Source of the DNA: Mesorhizobium zhangyense
Lineage (GTDB): Bacteria; Pseudomonadota; Alphaproteobacteria; Rhizobiales; Rhizobiaceae
Direction: 5' to 3'
Assembly (NCBI RefSeq): GCF_011045115.1
Contig: NZ_JAAKZG010000006.1
Location: forward strand, 1 to 64,000
DNA: 64,000 nt
Part shown: positions 26,753 through 37,494 of the stretch, one piece after another
Numbering within the stretch: the first letter of the stretch is position 1
Layout: each line of letters starts with the position of its first letter
The notes under the pieces: model-generated
Told to the model about the DNA's origin: nothing
What the model saw: the letters and a program-made list of their open reading frames with translations, nothing else
Databases searched by the model: none
Position numbers and translations under genes: made by a program

Positions 26753-27129
26753 GTTTTGTCTCGGCCGATACGGCCGAGATGCGTGTCCTGGAATCCCGTT
26801 GCGAGCTTCAGCCCATAACCGAGCGCCCGATCTATGGCGATATGGGCAATCCAGATGAATGCGATCTGCACCACCAAGGCGTCACCGATTATGTAGAGGC
26901 CGACCGCCAGCATCACCAAGGGCCAGATCAGGACATGCAGCATGTTGTAGGCGAAGGCGCCGACGCGCGGCCCGGCCAGATAGCCCAGCATCGCAAGATC
27001 AGGCGCCAGAATCAGCAGCACAAAGAGCGGCCACGAGCCGCCGGCAAATGCATAGGCCGCTATCGCTCCAACAGCGACGACAATCCATTCAAGCCTGACA
27101 ATGAGGTCAACGGGCCGCAACGAGCCCAT
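26749..27129 (-). CDS. DUF4260 integral membrane protein
   Basis: 126 aa with about four hydrophobic segments (residues 10-30, 33-53, 62-80, 82-100). The conserved pattern around LILAPDLAMLGYLAGPRVGA and HIAIDRALGYGLK is that of DUF4260 proteins. Function is not known for the family. It lies 7 bp downstream of irr on the same strand and could be co-transcribed with it. Confidence 0.8.
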   Translation of the reverse strand: MGSLRPVDLIVRLEWIVVAVGAIAAYAFAGGSWPLFVLLILAPDLAMLGYLAGPRVGAFAYNMLHVLIWPLVMLAVGLYIIGDALVVQIAFIWIAHIAIDRALGYGLKLATGFQDTHLGRIGRDKT

Positions 27130-27136
27130 GTGCGGC

Positions 27137-27565
27137 TCAGCCGCCCCGCTTCGGACGAAGGCGAACGACGATGTCGACGTTGGCGATTTCCATGCCTTCG
27201 GGCGGTTCGGGCAGGTTGAGCACCTTCACCGGACCGGATGCGATGTCGAAGACCTTGTTCTCACCTTCGATGAAGAAGTGATGATGGTCGGAGGTATTGG
27301 TGTCAAAATAGGTCTTTGCACCTTCGACAGCCAGAATGCGGAGCAGGCCGGCCTCGGTGAACTGATGAAGAGCATTGTAGACGGTTGCCAGCGACACCGG
27401 CACGCCGGCCGCCACAGCTTCTTCGTGAAGTTCCTCGGCCGAGAGATGGCGGTCGCCCTTGGCGAAAAGCAGATTGGCGAGCGCGACACGCTGCCGCGTC
27501 GGGCGCAGGCCCGCTTCGCGCACACGTTCATCGACTGCAATCTTGTTCGGGACGGTCAAATCCAT
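27137..27565 (-). CDS. irr: Iron-responsive regulator Irr (Fur superfamily)
   Basis: 142 aa. Winged helix at about residues 15-75 (RPTRQRVALANLLF, PVSLATVYNALHQF); the C-terminal sensing domain carries the histidine cluster DHHHFF (93-98) that binds heme in Irr. The N-terminal Cys-Pro heme regulatory motif of Bradyrhizobium Irr is absent, as in Rhizobium types. Irr represses or activates heme and iron genes according to heme supply. ATG at 27565 is used; a TTG directly before it only lengthens the frame by one codon. It is divergent from fabA. Confidence 0.92.
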   Translation of the reverse strand: MDLTVPNKIAVDERVREAGLRPTRQRVALANLLFAKGDRHLSAEELHEEAVAAGVPVSLATVYNALHQFTEAGLLRILAVEGAKTYFDTNTSDHHHFFIEGENKVFDIASGPVKVLNLPEPPEGMEIANVDIVVRLRPKRGG

Positions 27566-27804
27566 CAATCCGCCAAATCCAATTCATCTCATCATGAAAT
27601 TCACCACACGATTTTCGCGTGATAAAAGCCATACGTTCCTTGACATATATTCTGTCGGGGCAAACCGATCAATAGGCGCACATTGACCCAGGGAGACCGG
27701 CAGGCTAATCGCAAACGGCGGTTTCCGAGCGGAAACAGACTGTGTTAGTGAACTAGGACAAAGCGGAGCGGAAGCTCCCGGAAGTCATACAGGGACGAGA
27801 TTTC

Positions 27805-28320
27805 ATGGCGGTTGCAAAATCCAGCTACGAATATGAGGAACTGCTCGCCTGCGCTCGCGGTGAACTGTTCGGGCCAGGAAACGCGCAGCTGCCGGCGCCG
27901 CCGATGCTGATGTTCGACCGGATCACCGAAATTTCCGAGACCGGCGGCGAGTTCGACAAGGGCTTTGTGCGCGCCGAGCTCGATATCAAGCCGGACCTCT
28001 GGTTCTTCCCCTGCCACTTCATCGGCAATCCCGTCATGCCCGGTTGCCTCGGTCTTGATGCCATGTGGCAGTTGACCGGGTTCTTCCTCGGCTGGCTCGG
28101 CGAACCCGGCAAGGGCATGGCGCTGTCCACCGGCGAGGTCAAGTTCAAGGGCATGGTGACGCCGAAGGTCAAAAAGGTCGAATACGGCATCGATTTCAAG
28201 CGTGTCATGCGCGGCCGGCTGGTGCTCGGCACGGCCGATGGCTGGCTAAAGGCCGACGGCGAGACTATCTACAGGGCAACGGACCTGCGGGTCGGTCTCG
28301 CCAAGCAGGAAGCAGCCTGA
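27805..28320 (+). CDS. fabA: 3-hydroxydecanoyl-ACP dehydratase/isomerase FabA
   Basis: 171 aa hot-dog-fold enzyme that dehydrates 3-hydroxydecanoyl-ACP and isomerises the product to the cis-3 form, opening the anaerobic unsaturated fatty-acid route. Catalytic His71 ([17 protein letters not shown]) and Asp85 (LDAMWQ) are present, matching the E. coli pair in position. First gene of fabA-fabB-fabI; the 240-bp divergent gap to irr holds both promoters. Confidence 0.96.
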   Translation: MAVAKSSYEYEELLACARGELFGPGNAQLPAPPMLMFDRITEISETGGEFDKGFVRAELDIKPDLWFFPCHFIGNPVMPGCLGLDAMWQLTGFFLGWLGEPGKGMALSTGEVKFKGMVTPKVKKVEYGIDFKRVMRGRLVLGTADGWLKADGETIYRATDLRVGLAKQEAA

Positions 28321-28350
28321 CCGCGGGCACGCAGTCACGAAGGAGTAATT

Positions 28351-29574
28351 ATGAGACGCGTCGTTGTCACGGGCCTTGGAATCGTATCGTCCATCGGAAA
28401 CAATGCGCAGGAGGTCCAGGCCTCGCTGCATGATGCCAAATCGGGCATCAGTTTCTCCGATTCTTTCGCCGAACACGGTTTCCGCTGCCAGGTCTGGGGC
28501 GCGCCGACGCTCGACACCACTGAGCTCGTCGACCGCCGTGCTGCGCGCTTCCTGTCGCAGGGCGGCATGTGGAATCACGTCGCCATGAAGCAGGCGATCG
28601 CCGATAGCGGCCTTGAAGAGGCCGACATATCCGGCAACCCGCGCACCGGCATCATCATGGGTTCCGGCGGACCTTCGACGAAAACCATCGTGGAAGCGTC
28701 GGAAATCACGCTGAAGAACAACAGTCCGAAGCGCATTGGACCGTTCGCGGTGCCAAAGGCGATGTCCTCGACCGCTTCGGCGACACTCGCGACCTGGTTC
28801 AAGATCCACGGCGTCAATTATTCGATCTCGTCGGCCTGCTCGACCTCGGCGCATTGCATCGGCAACGCCGCAGAGATGATCCAATGGGGTAAGCAGGACA
28901 TCATGTTCGCCGGCGGCCACGAAGACCTCGACTGGACCATGTCGAACCTGTTCGACGCCATGGGCGCGATGTCCTCCAAGTTCAACGACCGCGCGTCCGT
29001 CGCCTCGCGCGCCTATGACGTCAACCGCGACGGCTTCGTCATTGCCGGCGGCGCCGGTGTGCTGGTTCTGGAAGAACTGGAACACGCAAAGGCGCGCGGC
29101 GCCAAGATCTACTGCGAACTGGTCGGCTACGGCGCCACTTCCGACGGCTACGACATGGTCGCCCCTTCCGGCGAAGGCGCTATGCGCTGCATGAAGCAGG
29201 CGCTGGCGACCGTTTCTGCTCCGGTTGACTACATCAACACGCATGGCACCTCGACGCCGGTCGGCGATTCCAAGGAGATGGGCGCCATCCGCGAGGCGTT
29301 CGGCGACAATATACCGAACATCACCTCGACCAAGTCGCTCACCGGCCACTCGCTGGGGGCTGCGGGCGTGCAGGAATCGATCTATTCGATCCTGATGATG
29401 CAGGGCGGTTTCATTGGCGAGAGCGCTCATATCGAAGAACTCGACCCGGAATTCGAAGGCATGCCGATCGTGCGCAAGCGCATCGACAACGCGAAAATCG
29501 ACACGGTTCTGTCGAATTCGTTCGGCTTCGGCGGCACGAACGCCACGCTCGTTTTCCAGCGTCACAACGGCTAA
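28351..29574 (+). CDS. fabB: 3-oxoacyl-ACP synthase I (FabB)
   Basis: 407 aa condensing enzyme that elongates saturated and cis-3-unsaturated acyl-ACPs. The nucleophile Cys163 is in [11 protein letters not shown], and the two catalytic histidines are in [11 protein letters not shown] and TGHSLGAAG. The start has AAGGAG 6 bases upstream. It works directly after FabA, and the two genes are nearly always paired; fabI follows 13 bp after its stop. Confidence 0.96.
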   Translation: MRRVVVTGLGIVSSIGNNAQEVQASLHDAKSGISFSDSFAEHGFRCQVWGAPTLDTTELVDRRAARFLSQGGMWNHVAMKQAIADSGLEEADISGNPRTGIIMGSGGPSTKTIVEASEITLKNNSPKRIGPFAVPKAMSSTASATLATWFKIHGVNYSISSACSTSAHCIGNAAEMIQWGKQDIMFAGGHEDLDWTMSNLFDAMGAMSSKFNDRASVASRAYDVNRDGFVIAGGAGVLVLEELEHAKARGAKIYCELVGYGATSDGYDMVAPSGEGAMRCMKQALATVSAPVDYINTHGTSTPVGDSKEMGAIREAFGDNIPNITSTKSLTGHSLGAAGVQESIYSILMMQGGFIGESAHIEELDPEFEGMPIVRKRIDNAKIDTVLSNSFGFGGTNATLVFQRHNG

Positions 29575-29587
29575 GGATATTCTTCCG

Positions 29588-30397
29588 ATGGAAGGTTTGA
29601 TGAAGGGCAAGCGCGGCCTCGTCATGGGCGTCGCCAACGATCACTCTATTGCCTGGGGCATAGCCAAGCAGCTTTCCGCGCATGGCGCGGAGATGGCTTT
29701 CACCTATCAGGGCGAGGCTTTTGGCCGCCGCGTGAAGCCGCTGGCCGAAAAGGTCAATGCTTCGTTGGTGCTGCCCTGCGATGTTGAGGACAGCGCATCC
29801 ATCGCGTCGGTTTTCGAAACACTCGGTAGCGAATGGGGCGGCATCGATTTCATCGTCCACGCCATCGGCTTTTCCGACAAGAACGAGCTGAAAGGCCTCT
29901 ACGCCAACACGACGCGCGAGAACTTCGTCCGGACCATGGTGATCTCGTGCTATTCCTTTACGGAAGTGGCGCGCCATGCCGCTGGCCTGATGAAGGAAGG
30001 CGGCTCGATGATCACGCTGACCTATGCCGGCTCGACCCGCGTCATGCCCAACTACAACGTCATGGGCGTCGCCAAGGCCGGTTTGGAGGCCAGCGTGCGT
30101 TATCTGGCCGACGATTACGGGCCGCGCGGCATCCGCGTGAATGCGATTTCAGCCGGCCCCGTCCGCACGCTCGCCGGCGCCGGCATTGCCGATGCGCGCC
30201 ACATGTTTTCTTACCAGCAGCGCAATTCACCGCTGCGCCGCACCGTTACCATCGACGAGGTCGGCGGGTCGGCTCTGTATCTCCTGTCGGACCTGTCATC
30301 GGGCGTCACGGGCGAAATCCACTATGTCGATTCCGGCTACCACATCGTCTCGATGCCGACGCTCGAGGAATTGAAGCAGTCGGATGGCAGCGAATAA
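29588..30397 (+). CDS. fabI: Enoyl-ACP reductase FabI (NADH)
   Basis: 269 aa short-chain dehydrogenase-like enzyme that completes each elongation cycle. The nucleotide loop is VMGVANDHSIAWGIAKQL, and catalytic Tyr146, Tyr156 and Lys163 fall at the E. coli FabI positions (LTYAGSTRVMPNYNVMGVAK). Third gene of the fab unit; ATG at 29588. Rhizobiales often carry a second FabI, so this one may be a partner isozyme. Confidence 0.94.
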   Translation: MEGLMKGKRGLVMGVANDHSIAWGIAKQLSAHGAEMAFTYQGEAFGRRVKPLAEKVNASLVLPCDVEDSASIASVFETLGSEWGGIDFIVHAIGFSDKNELKGLYANTTRENFVRTMVISCYSFTEVARHAAGLMKEGGSMITLTYAGSTRVMPNYNVMGVAKAGLEASVRYLADDYGPRGIRVNAISAGPVRTLAGAGIADARHMFSYQQRNSPLRRTVTIDEVGGSALYLLSDLSSGVTGEIHYVDSGYHIVSMPTLEELKQSDGSE

Positions 30398-30487
30398 TTC
30401 CGCTTTCCTGTAAAATTAAACAGTTTAAGCGAAACCGATTTTAAGGGGATGTGTGCGAAAAGACCCTGTAAGTTAGGGACTTAGTGC

Positions 30488-32023
30488 ATGCCAGCGGCCA
30501 CAGATCCAAACCGCAGCCCGGTTTTCCGGTTGATTACCATTGCCGCTTCCGGCATGGGCAGTTTCATGCTGGGCATATGGGGCCTGAAATTCGGGTTCGG
30601 CGACGGCCTCGCCGGCATGAATGCCGAAATGGTCATGGCTATCATCGCAGCACTCTGCGCACTGGCTGCCGCCGGGTCGGCGATGTCCTTCTATGCCGGC
30701 GTCGATGAATCGGCCAGCTATGTCTACAATGAAACGCAATTCGACAAGCTGACCGGCCTGCACGCCCGCACCGCCATGATGAGCAGGATCGGCGAAGCAG
30801 CGTCCTCCACGGTGAAGAGCGGAAAGCCGGTCTTCCTTATCGATATCGACATCGATCGCTTCAAGCAGATCAACGATTCGATCGGCTACAGCCAGGGTGA
30901 CGAGCTTATCAAGCGCTTCACCGAGCGATTGAAGACCAATCTTCCGCGCGGCGTGGTGATCGGCAGGATCGGTGCCGGCGAATTCGCGATCCTCTATCCG
31001 GACCGCCCCGACGTGATGTCGGTGGAAAAGCTGGTCGAGATGCTGATCGACCGGCTGATGGAGCCGTATCACCTGAAGACGCATCTCCAGTCGATCAATC
31101 TGTCGGTCGGCATCGTTGCCATGCCGAAGGACGGCCTGGACCCGGCTGTCATCCTGCGCCGGTCAAACCTTGCCCTCCAGCATTCTCGCGCCAGCGGCAT
31201 CGGCAGCTGGTCGGTGTTCCACCCGGATATGGGCCTCGTGGCAGACCATCGCCAATGGGTAGAGGCCGAACTTCAGATCGCGTTCGACCGCGGCGACTTC
31301 GATCTCCACTACCAACCGCAACTCGACCTTCCGACCGGGCGCATCGTCGGCTACGAAGCGCTTATCCGCTGGAAACATCCCGAGCGTGGGATGATCCCGC
31401 CGATGGAATTCATCCCCATCGCCGAAGAGACGGGCATGATCGTCCCGATCGGCGAATGGGTTCTGCGCAGAGCCTGCAGCGACGCAAGGCATCTCCCAGA
31501 CGACTGCTTCGTTGCGGTAAACATCTCGCCGGTCCAGTTCATGACCAAGGATTTCGTCGGCACCGTCCAGGCCGCGATGGACAGCACCGGGATCAGGCCG
31601 AAGCGGCTTGAACTTGAAGTCACCGAAACGGCGATGATGCAGGACCGCGACCGCGCCGGCGTCATCCTCAAGCAGCTTTCCGAGATGGGCATTTCCGTTG
31701 CCGTCGATGATTTCGGCACCGGCTATTCCAATCTCAGCTACCTCATGGACTTCCCCTTCGACAAGCTGAAGATCGATCGTTCCTTCGTCAGCCGCATCGA
31801 TACGGAAAACAGCTCGGGCGCGGTCGTTTCGACGATCGTGGGACTATCCCGCGCGCTCGGCGTGCGCACCATCGCCGAAGGCGTGGAAACCGAGAGCCAG
31901 GCAACGCTTCTGCGTGCCGCCGGTTGCGAGGTCGTTCAGGGATATCTGTTCGGACGCCCGGCACCCCTAAGGATCGTCGGCGGTGGCAAGCTCGGTGTCG
32001 TCAGCGAGCGGCACGTCGCATAA
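30488..32023 (+). CDS. Membrane GGDEF-EAL protein, probable cyclic-di-GMP phosphodiesterase
   Basis: 511 aa. Two N-terminal membrane segments (about residues 14-35 and 48-70) are followed by a GGDEF domain (about 85-245) and an EAL domain (about 255-500). The GGDEF signature is degenerate (GAGEF, 162-166), so cyclase activity is unlikely. The EAL domain keeps E290-A-L, NISPVQF, LEVTET, DDFGTG (407-412), KLKIDRSF and AEGVETE, so hydrolysis of c-di-GMP is likely. ATG at 30488 follows AGGGA. No sensor domain is visible. It could tune adhesion or Tad pili in the same genome. Confidence 0.92.
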   Translation: MPAATDPNRSPVFRLITIAASGMGSFMLGIWGLKFGFGDGLAGMNAEMVMAIIAALCALAAAGSAMSFYAGVDESASYVYNETQFDKLTGLHARTAMMSRIGEAASSTVKSGKPVFLIDIDIDRFKQINDSIGYSQGDELIKRFTERLKTNLPRGVVIGRIGAGEFAILYPDRPDVMSVEKLVEMLIDRLMEPYHLKTHLQSINLSVGIVAMPKDGLDPAVILRRSNLALQHSRASGIGSWSVFHPDMGLVADHRQWVEAELQIAFDRGDFDLHYQPQLDLPTGRIVGYEALIRWKHPERGMIPPMEFIPIAEETGMIVPIGEWVLRRACSDARHLPDDCFVAVNISPVQFMTKDFVGTVQAAMDSTGIRPKRLELEVTETAMMQDRDRAGVILKQLSEMGISVAVDDFGTGYSNLSYLMDFPFDKLKIDRSFVSRIDTENSSGAVVSTIVGLSRALGVRTIAEGVETESQATLLRAAGCEVVQGYLFGRPAPLRIVGGGKLGVVSERHVA

Positions 32024-32044
32024 AGCGGTACGGTCTCATCGCCT

Positions 32045-33064
32045 TCAACGTCGCGCGCCAAGCACCTTGAACATCCCGGTACGGCAGATTTCTTCCTGCG
32101 CCGAGAAAGCTTCCGACAGCGTCTTTTCATAGGGAAGCTGCCGGTTGGCGACCATCACCAGCCGTCCGCCCGGCTTCAGCGCGGCAGCGGCAGCGCGGAT
32201 CATGCCCTGTCCGATATCCGGTTCAGCCGTCCGCCGTTGATGAAAAGGCGGGTTCATGACGATCAGGTCGTAGCGATGGGCCACCTGCTCAGCAGAGAGG
32301 TCGTGCCAGAAGAAACGCGGCACGAGGGAGGCGGTGGCCACCACATTGCGCCTGGCGGCTTCGAGCGAGGCAAAATCCGCCTCATAAAGGTCAAGCGTCG
32401 ATATCTTGGCATAGTGGGCTGCAAGCTCGGCCGCGATGTAACCCCAACCGGCGCAGAAATCGGCAACGGCGCCTGTGATCTTTTTGGGCAGATTCTCGAC
32501 CAGCAGCCTCGATCCCGCATCGATCTCGCCTGCCGAAAACATGCCGGGCGCGGTATGGAAGCGTCCGTCCACGATCGTTTCGCCATTGCCCGCGCGCAGC
32601 AATTCGATTGCCTGCGCCACATTCGACGGTCGGCGGAACCAGAACGCCACGCCATGGTGCTTCGGGGCATGTCCGTCAATCGCAACCATTTCGTCCAGCC
32701 GCTTGCGCAGGCTGGCGATGCCATCGTCCTTGCTGCCGGCGACCACGATCAGCCCGTCTGTACGAACCCGTTGAAGCGCATCGGCAATCAGCAATTCATT
32801 GGCACCGCGATGACGGCCGCACAGCACCAGCGCAGCATCGAAGTTTTCGCCCTCGGCACGCGGCGAAACGGCATAGCCACCCGCCTCCAGACCCCGGACA
32901 TAGGGGCGAAATCCCTGCACCATCGATAGATCGGCATCAAAGTCTTCGGGCCGTTGAAATCCCGGCTCGGCCCCGAGAAACAACACCTTTTCGCCCTTGC
33001 CCGGCGCTGCAAGCAGTTCCGCTTCGAAGGGATGAAAAAGGGTCTTCAGTGCGTCTCGGGACAT
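32045..33064 (-). CDS. Class I SAM-dependent methyltransferase (RsmC-like)
   Basis: 339 aa. The C-terminal half is a methyltransferase fold with the SAM loop VADFCAGWGYIAAELA and the adenine/guanine N-methylase motif NPPFHQ. The N-terminal half is a degenerate copy, as in RsmC, the 16S rRNA guanine-N2 methyltransferase. Assignment to RsmC (G1207) is by architecture only. ATG at 33064 has AAGG about 8 bases upstream. It lies just downstream of the pnp terminator on the same strand. Confidence 0.85.
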   Translation of the reverse strand: MSRDALKTLFHPFEAELLAAPGKGEKVLFLGAEPGFQRPEDFDADLSMVQGFRPYVRGLEAGGYAVSPRAEGENFDAALVLCGRHRGANELLIADALQRVRTDGLIVVAGSKDDGIASLRKRLDEMVAIDGHAPKHHGVAFWFRRPSNVAQAIELLRAGNGETIVDGRFHTAPGMFSAGEIDAGSRLLVENLPKKITGAVADFCAGWGYIAAELAAHYAKISTLDLYEADFASLEAARRNVVATASLVPRFFWHDLSAEQVAHRYDLIVMNPPFHQRRTAEPDIGQGMIRAAAAALKPGGRLVMVANRQLPYEKTLSEAFSAQEEICRTGMFKVLGARR

Positions 33065-33100
33065 GGCCTGCCTTGATATCGTGAGCTGGGCGTCAGAGGC

Positions 33101-33137
33101 AAAAGAAAACGGGCGCAACCTTGCGGCGCGCCCGTTT
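33101..33137 (-). terminator. Intrinsic terminator of pnp
   Basis: A 10-bp perfect stem (AAACGGGCGC at 33107-33116 with GCGCCCGTTT at 33128-33137) is followed on the minus strand by TTTTCTTTT. It lies 20 bp after the pnp stop. Confidence 0.9.
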
Positions 33138-33157
33138 CATTTAATTATTCGCGTCGA

Positions 33158-35305
33158 TCAGGCGGCGTTTTCTTCGCCGTCAGCCTTCTTGTCACGCGCG
33201 ATTTCCTTGCCGGTCTCCTGGTCGACGACCTTCATCGACAGGCGGACCTTGCCGCGCTCGTCAAAGCCCATGAGCTTGACGTAGACCTTCTGGCCTTCCT
33301 TGACGACGTCCGACGTCTTGGCGACGCGGTCGTTGGCAAGCTGCGAGATGTGAACCAGGCCGTCCTTGGGGCCGAAGAAGTTCACGAAGGCGCCGAAATC
33401 GGCGGTCTTGACGACCGTGCCTTCGTAGATCTCGCCGACTTCCGGCTCGGCCACGATGGTGTGGATCCACTTCTTGGCCGCCTCGATCTCCTTGGCGTTC
33501 GACGAAGCGATCTTGACCGTGCCGTCGTCTTCGATGTTGATCTTGGCGCCGGTCTTTTCGACGATCTCGCGAATGACCTTGCCGCCCGAGCCGATGACGT
33601 CACGGATCTTGTCGGTCGGAATGTGCATGACCTCGATGCGCGGCGCGAACTCGCCGAGCTCCGAACGGCCCTCGGTGATGGCATTGGCCATCTCGCCCAG
33701 GATGTGCAGGCGGCCTTCCTTGGCCTGGCCGAGAGCGACCTTCATGATCTCTTCGGTGATGCCGTCGATCTTGATGTCCATCTGCAGTGCGGTGATGCCG
33801 CCCTGCGTGCCGGCCACCTTGAAATCCATGTCGCCGAGGTGATCCTCATCGCCAAGAATGTCGGAGAGAACGGCGAAACGCTCGCCTTCCTTGATCAGGC
33901 CCATGGCGATGCCGGCAACCGGCTTGGCCAGCGGAACGCCGGCATCCATCAGCGCCAGCGAGGTGCCGCAGACGGTCGCCATCGAGGACGAACCGTTGGA
34001 CTCGGTGATTTCCGAGACGACGCGCAGCGTGTAGGGGAACTGCTCGGCAGCCGGCAGCATCGGGCGAATGGCGCGCCAGGCGAGCTTGCCATGGCCGATT
34101 TCGCGGCGGCCGGGCGAACCCATGCGGCCGGTTTCACCGACCGAATAGGGCGGGAAGTTGTAATGGAGAAGGAACTTCTCCTTGTACATGCCGGTCAGCG
34201 AGTCGACATACTGCTCGTCCTCACCAGTGCCGAGCGTCGCAACCACGATAGCCTGGGTCTCGCCGCGGGTGAACAGCGACGAACCATGGGTGCGCGGCAG
34301 GATGCCGACTTCCGACACGATCTGGCGAACGGTCGAGAGATCACGGCCGTCGATGCGCGAACCGGTGTCGAGAATGTTCCAGCGCACGATCTTGGCCTGG
34401 AGTTCCTTGAACACGGTCGCGACCTTGTCGGAAGAATACTTCGCTTCCTCGCCCTCGGCCGGTGCGAATGCAGCCTTGACCTTGGCCTTGACGGCGTCGA
34501 CAGCGGCATAGCGGGCCTGCTTGTCGGTGATCTTGTAGGCGTCGCGCAGTTCGCCTTCGACGATCTTCAGCATTTCGGCTTCGAGATCAGCATAGCTCGG
34601 CGAGGTGAAATCGCGCGGGTCCTTGGCGGCAACTTCAGCGAGCTTGATGATCGCGTCGATGACCGGCTGGAAGCCCTTGTGGCCGAACATGACGGCGCCG
34701 AGCATGATGTCCTCGGGCAGTTCCTTGGCTTCGGACTCGACCATGAGAACGGCGTCGCCCGTGCCGGCAACGACGAGGTCGAGAAGCGATTCAGGCATCT
34801 CGTCGACATGCGGGTTGAGTTTGTATTCGCCGTTGATGTAGCCGACGCGTGCGCCGCCGATCGGGCCCATGAAGGGCACGCCCGAGAGCGTCAAGGCAGC
34901 AGACGTGGCGACGATCGACAGGATGTCCGGATCGTTTTCGAGATCGTGCTGGACGACGGTGACGACGACCTGCGTGTCGTTCTTGTAGCCGTCAGCAAAG
35001 AGCGGACGGATCGGGCGGTCGATGAGGCGGGAAACCAGCGTTTCCTTCTCGCTCGGACGGCCTTCACGCTTGAAATAGCCGCCCGGGATCTTGCCGGCGG
35101 CATAGGTCTTTTCCTGGTAGTTGACGGTCAGCGGGAAGAAGTCGAAGCCCGGCTTCGGCTCTTTCGCGGAGACGACGGTGGCCAGCACCATGGTCTCGCC
35201 GTAGGTGGCGAGCACTGCGCCGTCAGCTTGACGGGCGATCTTGCCGGTTTCGAGGATGAGCGGGCGTCCTGCCCACTCGATTTCCACGCGGTGTTGTTTG
35301 AACAT
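33158..35305 (-). CDS. pnp: Polyribonucleotide nucleotidyltransferase (PNPase)
   Basis: 715 aa 3'-5' phosphorolytic exoribonuclease of the degradosome. It has two RNase PH-like domains (about residues 5-230 and 305-550) separated by a helical region. A KH domain follows (about 555-620, with [15 protein letters not shown]), then an S1 domain (about 620-695, with [17 protein letters not shown]) and a charged tail. The start is ATG at 35305 with AAGGA 6 bases upstream. It follows rpsO, the widespread rpsO-pnp pair. Confidence 0.97.
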   Translation of the reverse strand: MFKQHRVEIEWAGRPLILETGKIARQADGAVLATYGETMVLATVVSAKEPKPGFDFFPLTVNYQEKTYAAGKIPGGYFKREGRPSEKETLVSRLIDRPIRPLFADGYKNDTQVVVTVVQHDLENDPDILSIVATSAALTLSGVPFMGPIGGARVGYINGEYKLNPHVDEMPESLLDLVVAGTGDAVLMVESEAKELPEDIMLGAVMFGHKGFQPVIDAIIKLAEVAAKDPRDFTSPSYADLEAEMLKIVEGELRDAYKITDKQARYAAVDAVKAKVKAAFAPAEGEEAKYSSDKVATVFKELQAKIVRWNILDTGSRIDGRDLSTVRQIVSEVGILPRTHGSSLFTRGETQAIVVATLGTGEDEQYVDSLTGMYKEKFLLHYNFPPYSVGETGRMGSPGRREIGHGKLAWRAIRPMLPAAEQFPYTLRVVSEITESNGSSSMATVCGTSLALMDAGVPLAKPVAGIAMGLIKEGERFAVLSDILGDEDHLGDMDFKVAGTQGGITALQMDIKIDGITEEIMKVALGQAKEGRLHILGEMANAITEGRSELGEFAPRIEVMHIPTDKIRDVIGSGGKVIREIVEKTGAKINIEDDGTVKIASSNAKEIEAAKKWIHTIVAEPEVGEIYEGTVVKTADFGAFVNFFGPKDGLVHISQLANDRVAKTSDVVKEGQKVYVKLMGFDERGKVRLSMKVVDQETGKEIARDKKADGEENAA

Positions 35306-35579
35306 GTCTTGTCCTTCAAATGCGGAAAGGCGGCGCAATGCATGCGCGCAGCGTTTCCTGGCTTGTTTCAGACGAGCCACGGGCAAGACAACGGGAGGTC
35401 TGGATTAACGGCGTTCGACAACGCCCCAGGCATCCTGCAATCCTGCCCCATGACTGGTCCCATGGGTGGTCTCGGCGCTGCCCTCTGCTGCAGCCGAAAC
35501 CCTGCTTTGGCATCTGATCTGCCGGACAGGCGCAAGGCCCTCGGCATCTGGATGCATGGACCTGCAGTGGGCAGGCCCG
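35306..35579 (-). other. rpsO-pnp intergenic region
   Basis: About 270 bp without a supported gene, between the rpsO terminator and the pnp start. It must contain the pnp promoter and 5' leader, often the site of pnp autocontrol with RNase III in other bacteria. I found no convincing promoter boxes or RNase III-type long stem by eye. Confidence 0.5.
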
Positions 35580-35622
35580 AATAAGAAGACCGGCGGACTT
35601 TCAGGACGAAAATCCGCCGGTC
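35580..35622 (-). terminator. Intrinsic terminator of rpsO
   Basis: A 10-bp perfect stem (GACCGGCGGA at 35588-35597 with TCCGCCGGTC at 35613-35622) is followed on the minus strand by TTCTTATT. It starts 6 bp after the rpsO stop. Confidence 0.8.
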
Positions 35623-35628
35623 AGGAGT

Positions 35629-35898
35629 TTAGCGACGCAGGCCGAGCTTCTCGATCAGCGTCTGGTAGCGGGCCTCATCCTTGCCCTTGAGATAATCAAG
35701 GAGGCTGCGGCGCTGCGAAACCAGGGCCAGAAGACCACGGCGGGAATGGTTATCCTTCTTGTGGTCCTTGAAGTGCTCGGTCAGGTTCTTGATCCGCTCC
35801 GAGAGGATCGCTACCTGGACTTCCGGCGAACCGGTGTCACCCTTGGCGGTAGCGAATTCGGAAAGCAATTCGGTCTTGCGTTCAGCAGTAATCGACAT
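35629..35898 (-). CDS. rpsO: 30S ribosomal protein S15
   Basis: 89 aa, the exact usual length. It begins [20 protein letters not shown], contains [19 protein letters not shown] and [19 protein letters not shown] (16S rRNA contacts), and ends LIEKLGLR. It binds the 16S central domain. The 160-bp leader to truB contains a small palindrome (GCGCAA-TC-TTGCGC near 35974) that could take part in S15 autoregulation, an inference only. Confidence 0.97.
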   Translation of the reverse strand: MSITAERKTELLSEFATAKGDTGSPEVQVAILSERIKNLTEHFKDHKKDNHSRRGLLALVSQRRSLLDYLKGKDEARYQTLIEKLGLRR

Positions 35899-36060
35899 CG
35901 TGTTTTTCCTTTCAATTTGAGGAAACGGGACGCCCACGGCCGGGATGTCGTCCAGCGGGGGCCAGTACACATGCGCAATCTTGCGCGATGCTGCGGCGCA
36001 TATAGTGCAAAAAGCCGATAAAGGCCATAGCGAATCGAAAACCGGCAAAAAGTCGGCGTT

Positions 36061-37008
36061 TTAACCCGCAAAGACCCGCTTCGGCTTGAACATGCCGGCC
36101 TCGATCGCGCCAATCGCCACCAGCTTTCCACGCGCGGTGGCACAGGCTTCCTCGGCTTCCACGGGCGCATCGCGGCCACGAATAATGACCGGATTGCCGA
36201 GCCTTATCTTGGCTGCCGCATCGTCGGTGATAGCCACCTGCGGCAGGCACTCAAGTGCAGCACCGGTATCAACGATATAGGCGTCGATGGCATCGTAGCT
36301 CAACACCACCTCTTCCCCTTCTTCCGCCTTCGGCACCGCGGCCTCCAGCTGTTCCAGCGTGACAAGATCCTCGGCGGTGAAAGGATCGACCTCGGTGCGC
36401 CTCAGCGTCGAGATGTGGCCGAAGCATTCGAGATCGCGGCCCATGTCGCGGGCCAGCGAACGGACATAAGTGCCCTTGCCGCATTCGATCTCGAAAACCG
36501 AATTGCCTTCCGGCGTGGTTTCGATGAGTTCAAGCCGCCCGATTTCGATTTCCCGGGCGGGAATGTCGACCGTTTCGCCTTCGCGCGCCAGGTCATAAGC
36601 GCGCTCGCCGGCGATCTTGATCGCGGAAAATTGCGGCGGTATCTGCATGATGACGCCGGTGTATTTCGGCAGCAGCGCCAGGATTTCGGCTTCCGACGGG
36701 CGCTTTTCCGAAGTCTTCGTCACCGGGCCTTCGAGATCGTCGGTCGAGCGCTCCTCGCCCCAGGCAACCGTGAAGCGGTAGACCTTGGCACCGTCTTGAA
36801 CGTAAGGCACCGTCTTGGTCGCCTCGCCGAGCGCTATCGGCAGCATGCCGGAAGCGAGCGGGTCGAGCGTGCCGGCATGGCCGGCTTTTTCGGCCTGGAA
36901 CAGCCACTTGATCTTGGAGACCGCGTCGGTCGAGCCCATGCCGATCGGCTTGTCGAACACCAGCCAGCCGGAAATCGGCCGGCCTTTCTTCTTGCCCCTG
37001 CGCCCCAC
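36061..37008 (-). CDS. truB: tRNA pseudouridine(55) synthase TruB
   Basis: 315 aa enzyme making pseudouridine 55 in the T-loop of tRNAs. The catalytic Asp lies in [16 protein letters not shown], with [14 protein letters not shown] before it and the conserved [15 protein letters not shown] later. The C-terminal PUA-like segment is short. The start is GTG at 37008, sharing a base with the rbfA stop (TAGTG), so translation is coupled to rbfA. Confidence 0.95.
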   Translation of the reverse strand: MGRRGKKKGRPISGWLVFDKPIGMGSTDAVSKIKWLFQAEKAGHAGTLDPLASGMLPIALGEATKTVPYVQDGAKVYRFTVAWGEERSTDDLEGPVTKTSEKRPSEAEILALLPKYTGVIMQIPPQFSAIKIAGERAYDLAREGETVDIPAREIEIGRLELIETTPEGNSVFEIECGKGTYVRSLARDMGRDLECFGHISTLRRTEVDPFTAEDLVTLEQLEAAVPKAEEGEEVVLSYDAIDAYIVDTGAALECLPQVAITDDAAAKIRLGNPVIIRGRDAPVEAEEACATARGKLVAIGAIEAGMFKPKRVFAG

Positions 37009-37412
37009 TATTCCTGCTCCTTGTCGTCGTCGGCTTCCAGATCCCGCACGACCACCGGCGATTTCAGGAGTTCATTGATCTTGGCGAAATTGTCGTAGCT
37101 CGTGTCCAGCCGGAAGCGGAATTCCGGCATATATTTCATCTGCCGCAACGCCGACGAAACGCGTCCGCGAATGAAGCGCGCATGCTTGTTGAGCGTTTCG
37201 ATCACCGCCGCGTCGTCGCGCGCGCCGAGCGGCGAGACGAAAGCCGTCGCGATCTTCAGATCCGGCGACATGCGCACTTCGGAGATAGATATCACCGTCG
37301 TCTCTATGACGGGGTCGAGTATCTCGCCACGCTGCAGCATCTCGGACAGCGCATGGCGCACCTGTTCGCCGACGCGAAGCTGGCGCTGGGAGGGGCCTTT
37401 TTGTTGGGACAT
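37008..37412 (-). CDS. rbfA: 30S ribosome-binding factor RbfA
   Basis: 134 aa KH-like cold-shock factor for 30S maturation. It has the pattern [19 protein letters not shown], then [18 protein letters not shown], and an [13 protein letters not shown] strand before the acidic C terminus ([11 protein letters not shown]). ATG at 37412. Normally it would directly follow infB; here a YcxB-like gene lies between them. Confidence 0.95.
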   Translation of the reverse strand: MSQQKGPSQRQLRVGEQVRHALSEMLQRGEILDPVIETTVISISEVRMSPDLKIATAFVSPLGARDDAAVIETLNKHARFIRGRVSSALRQMKYMPEFRFRLDTSYDNFAKINELLKSPVVVRDLEADDDKEQE

Positions 37413-37494
37413 CTACGTCTTTCTAAAGCTACGAGTTCGGCTCGGCTCTCTCAGATAATCAACGGGTAAGATCAAAGAGCCTGTATAATGACGA

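Noticed and set aside
33350-35584. A 744-codon open frame antisense to pnp (plus strand)
   Set aside because: It mirrors the pnp reading frame in GC-rich DNA, has no ribosome site, and encodes no recognisable domain.
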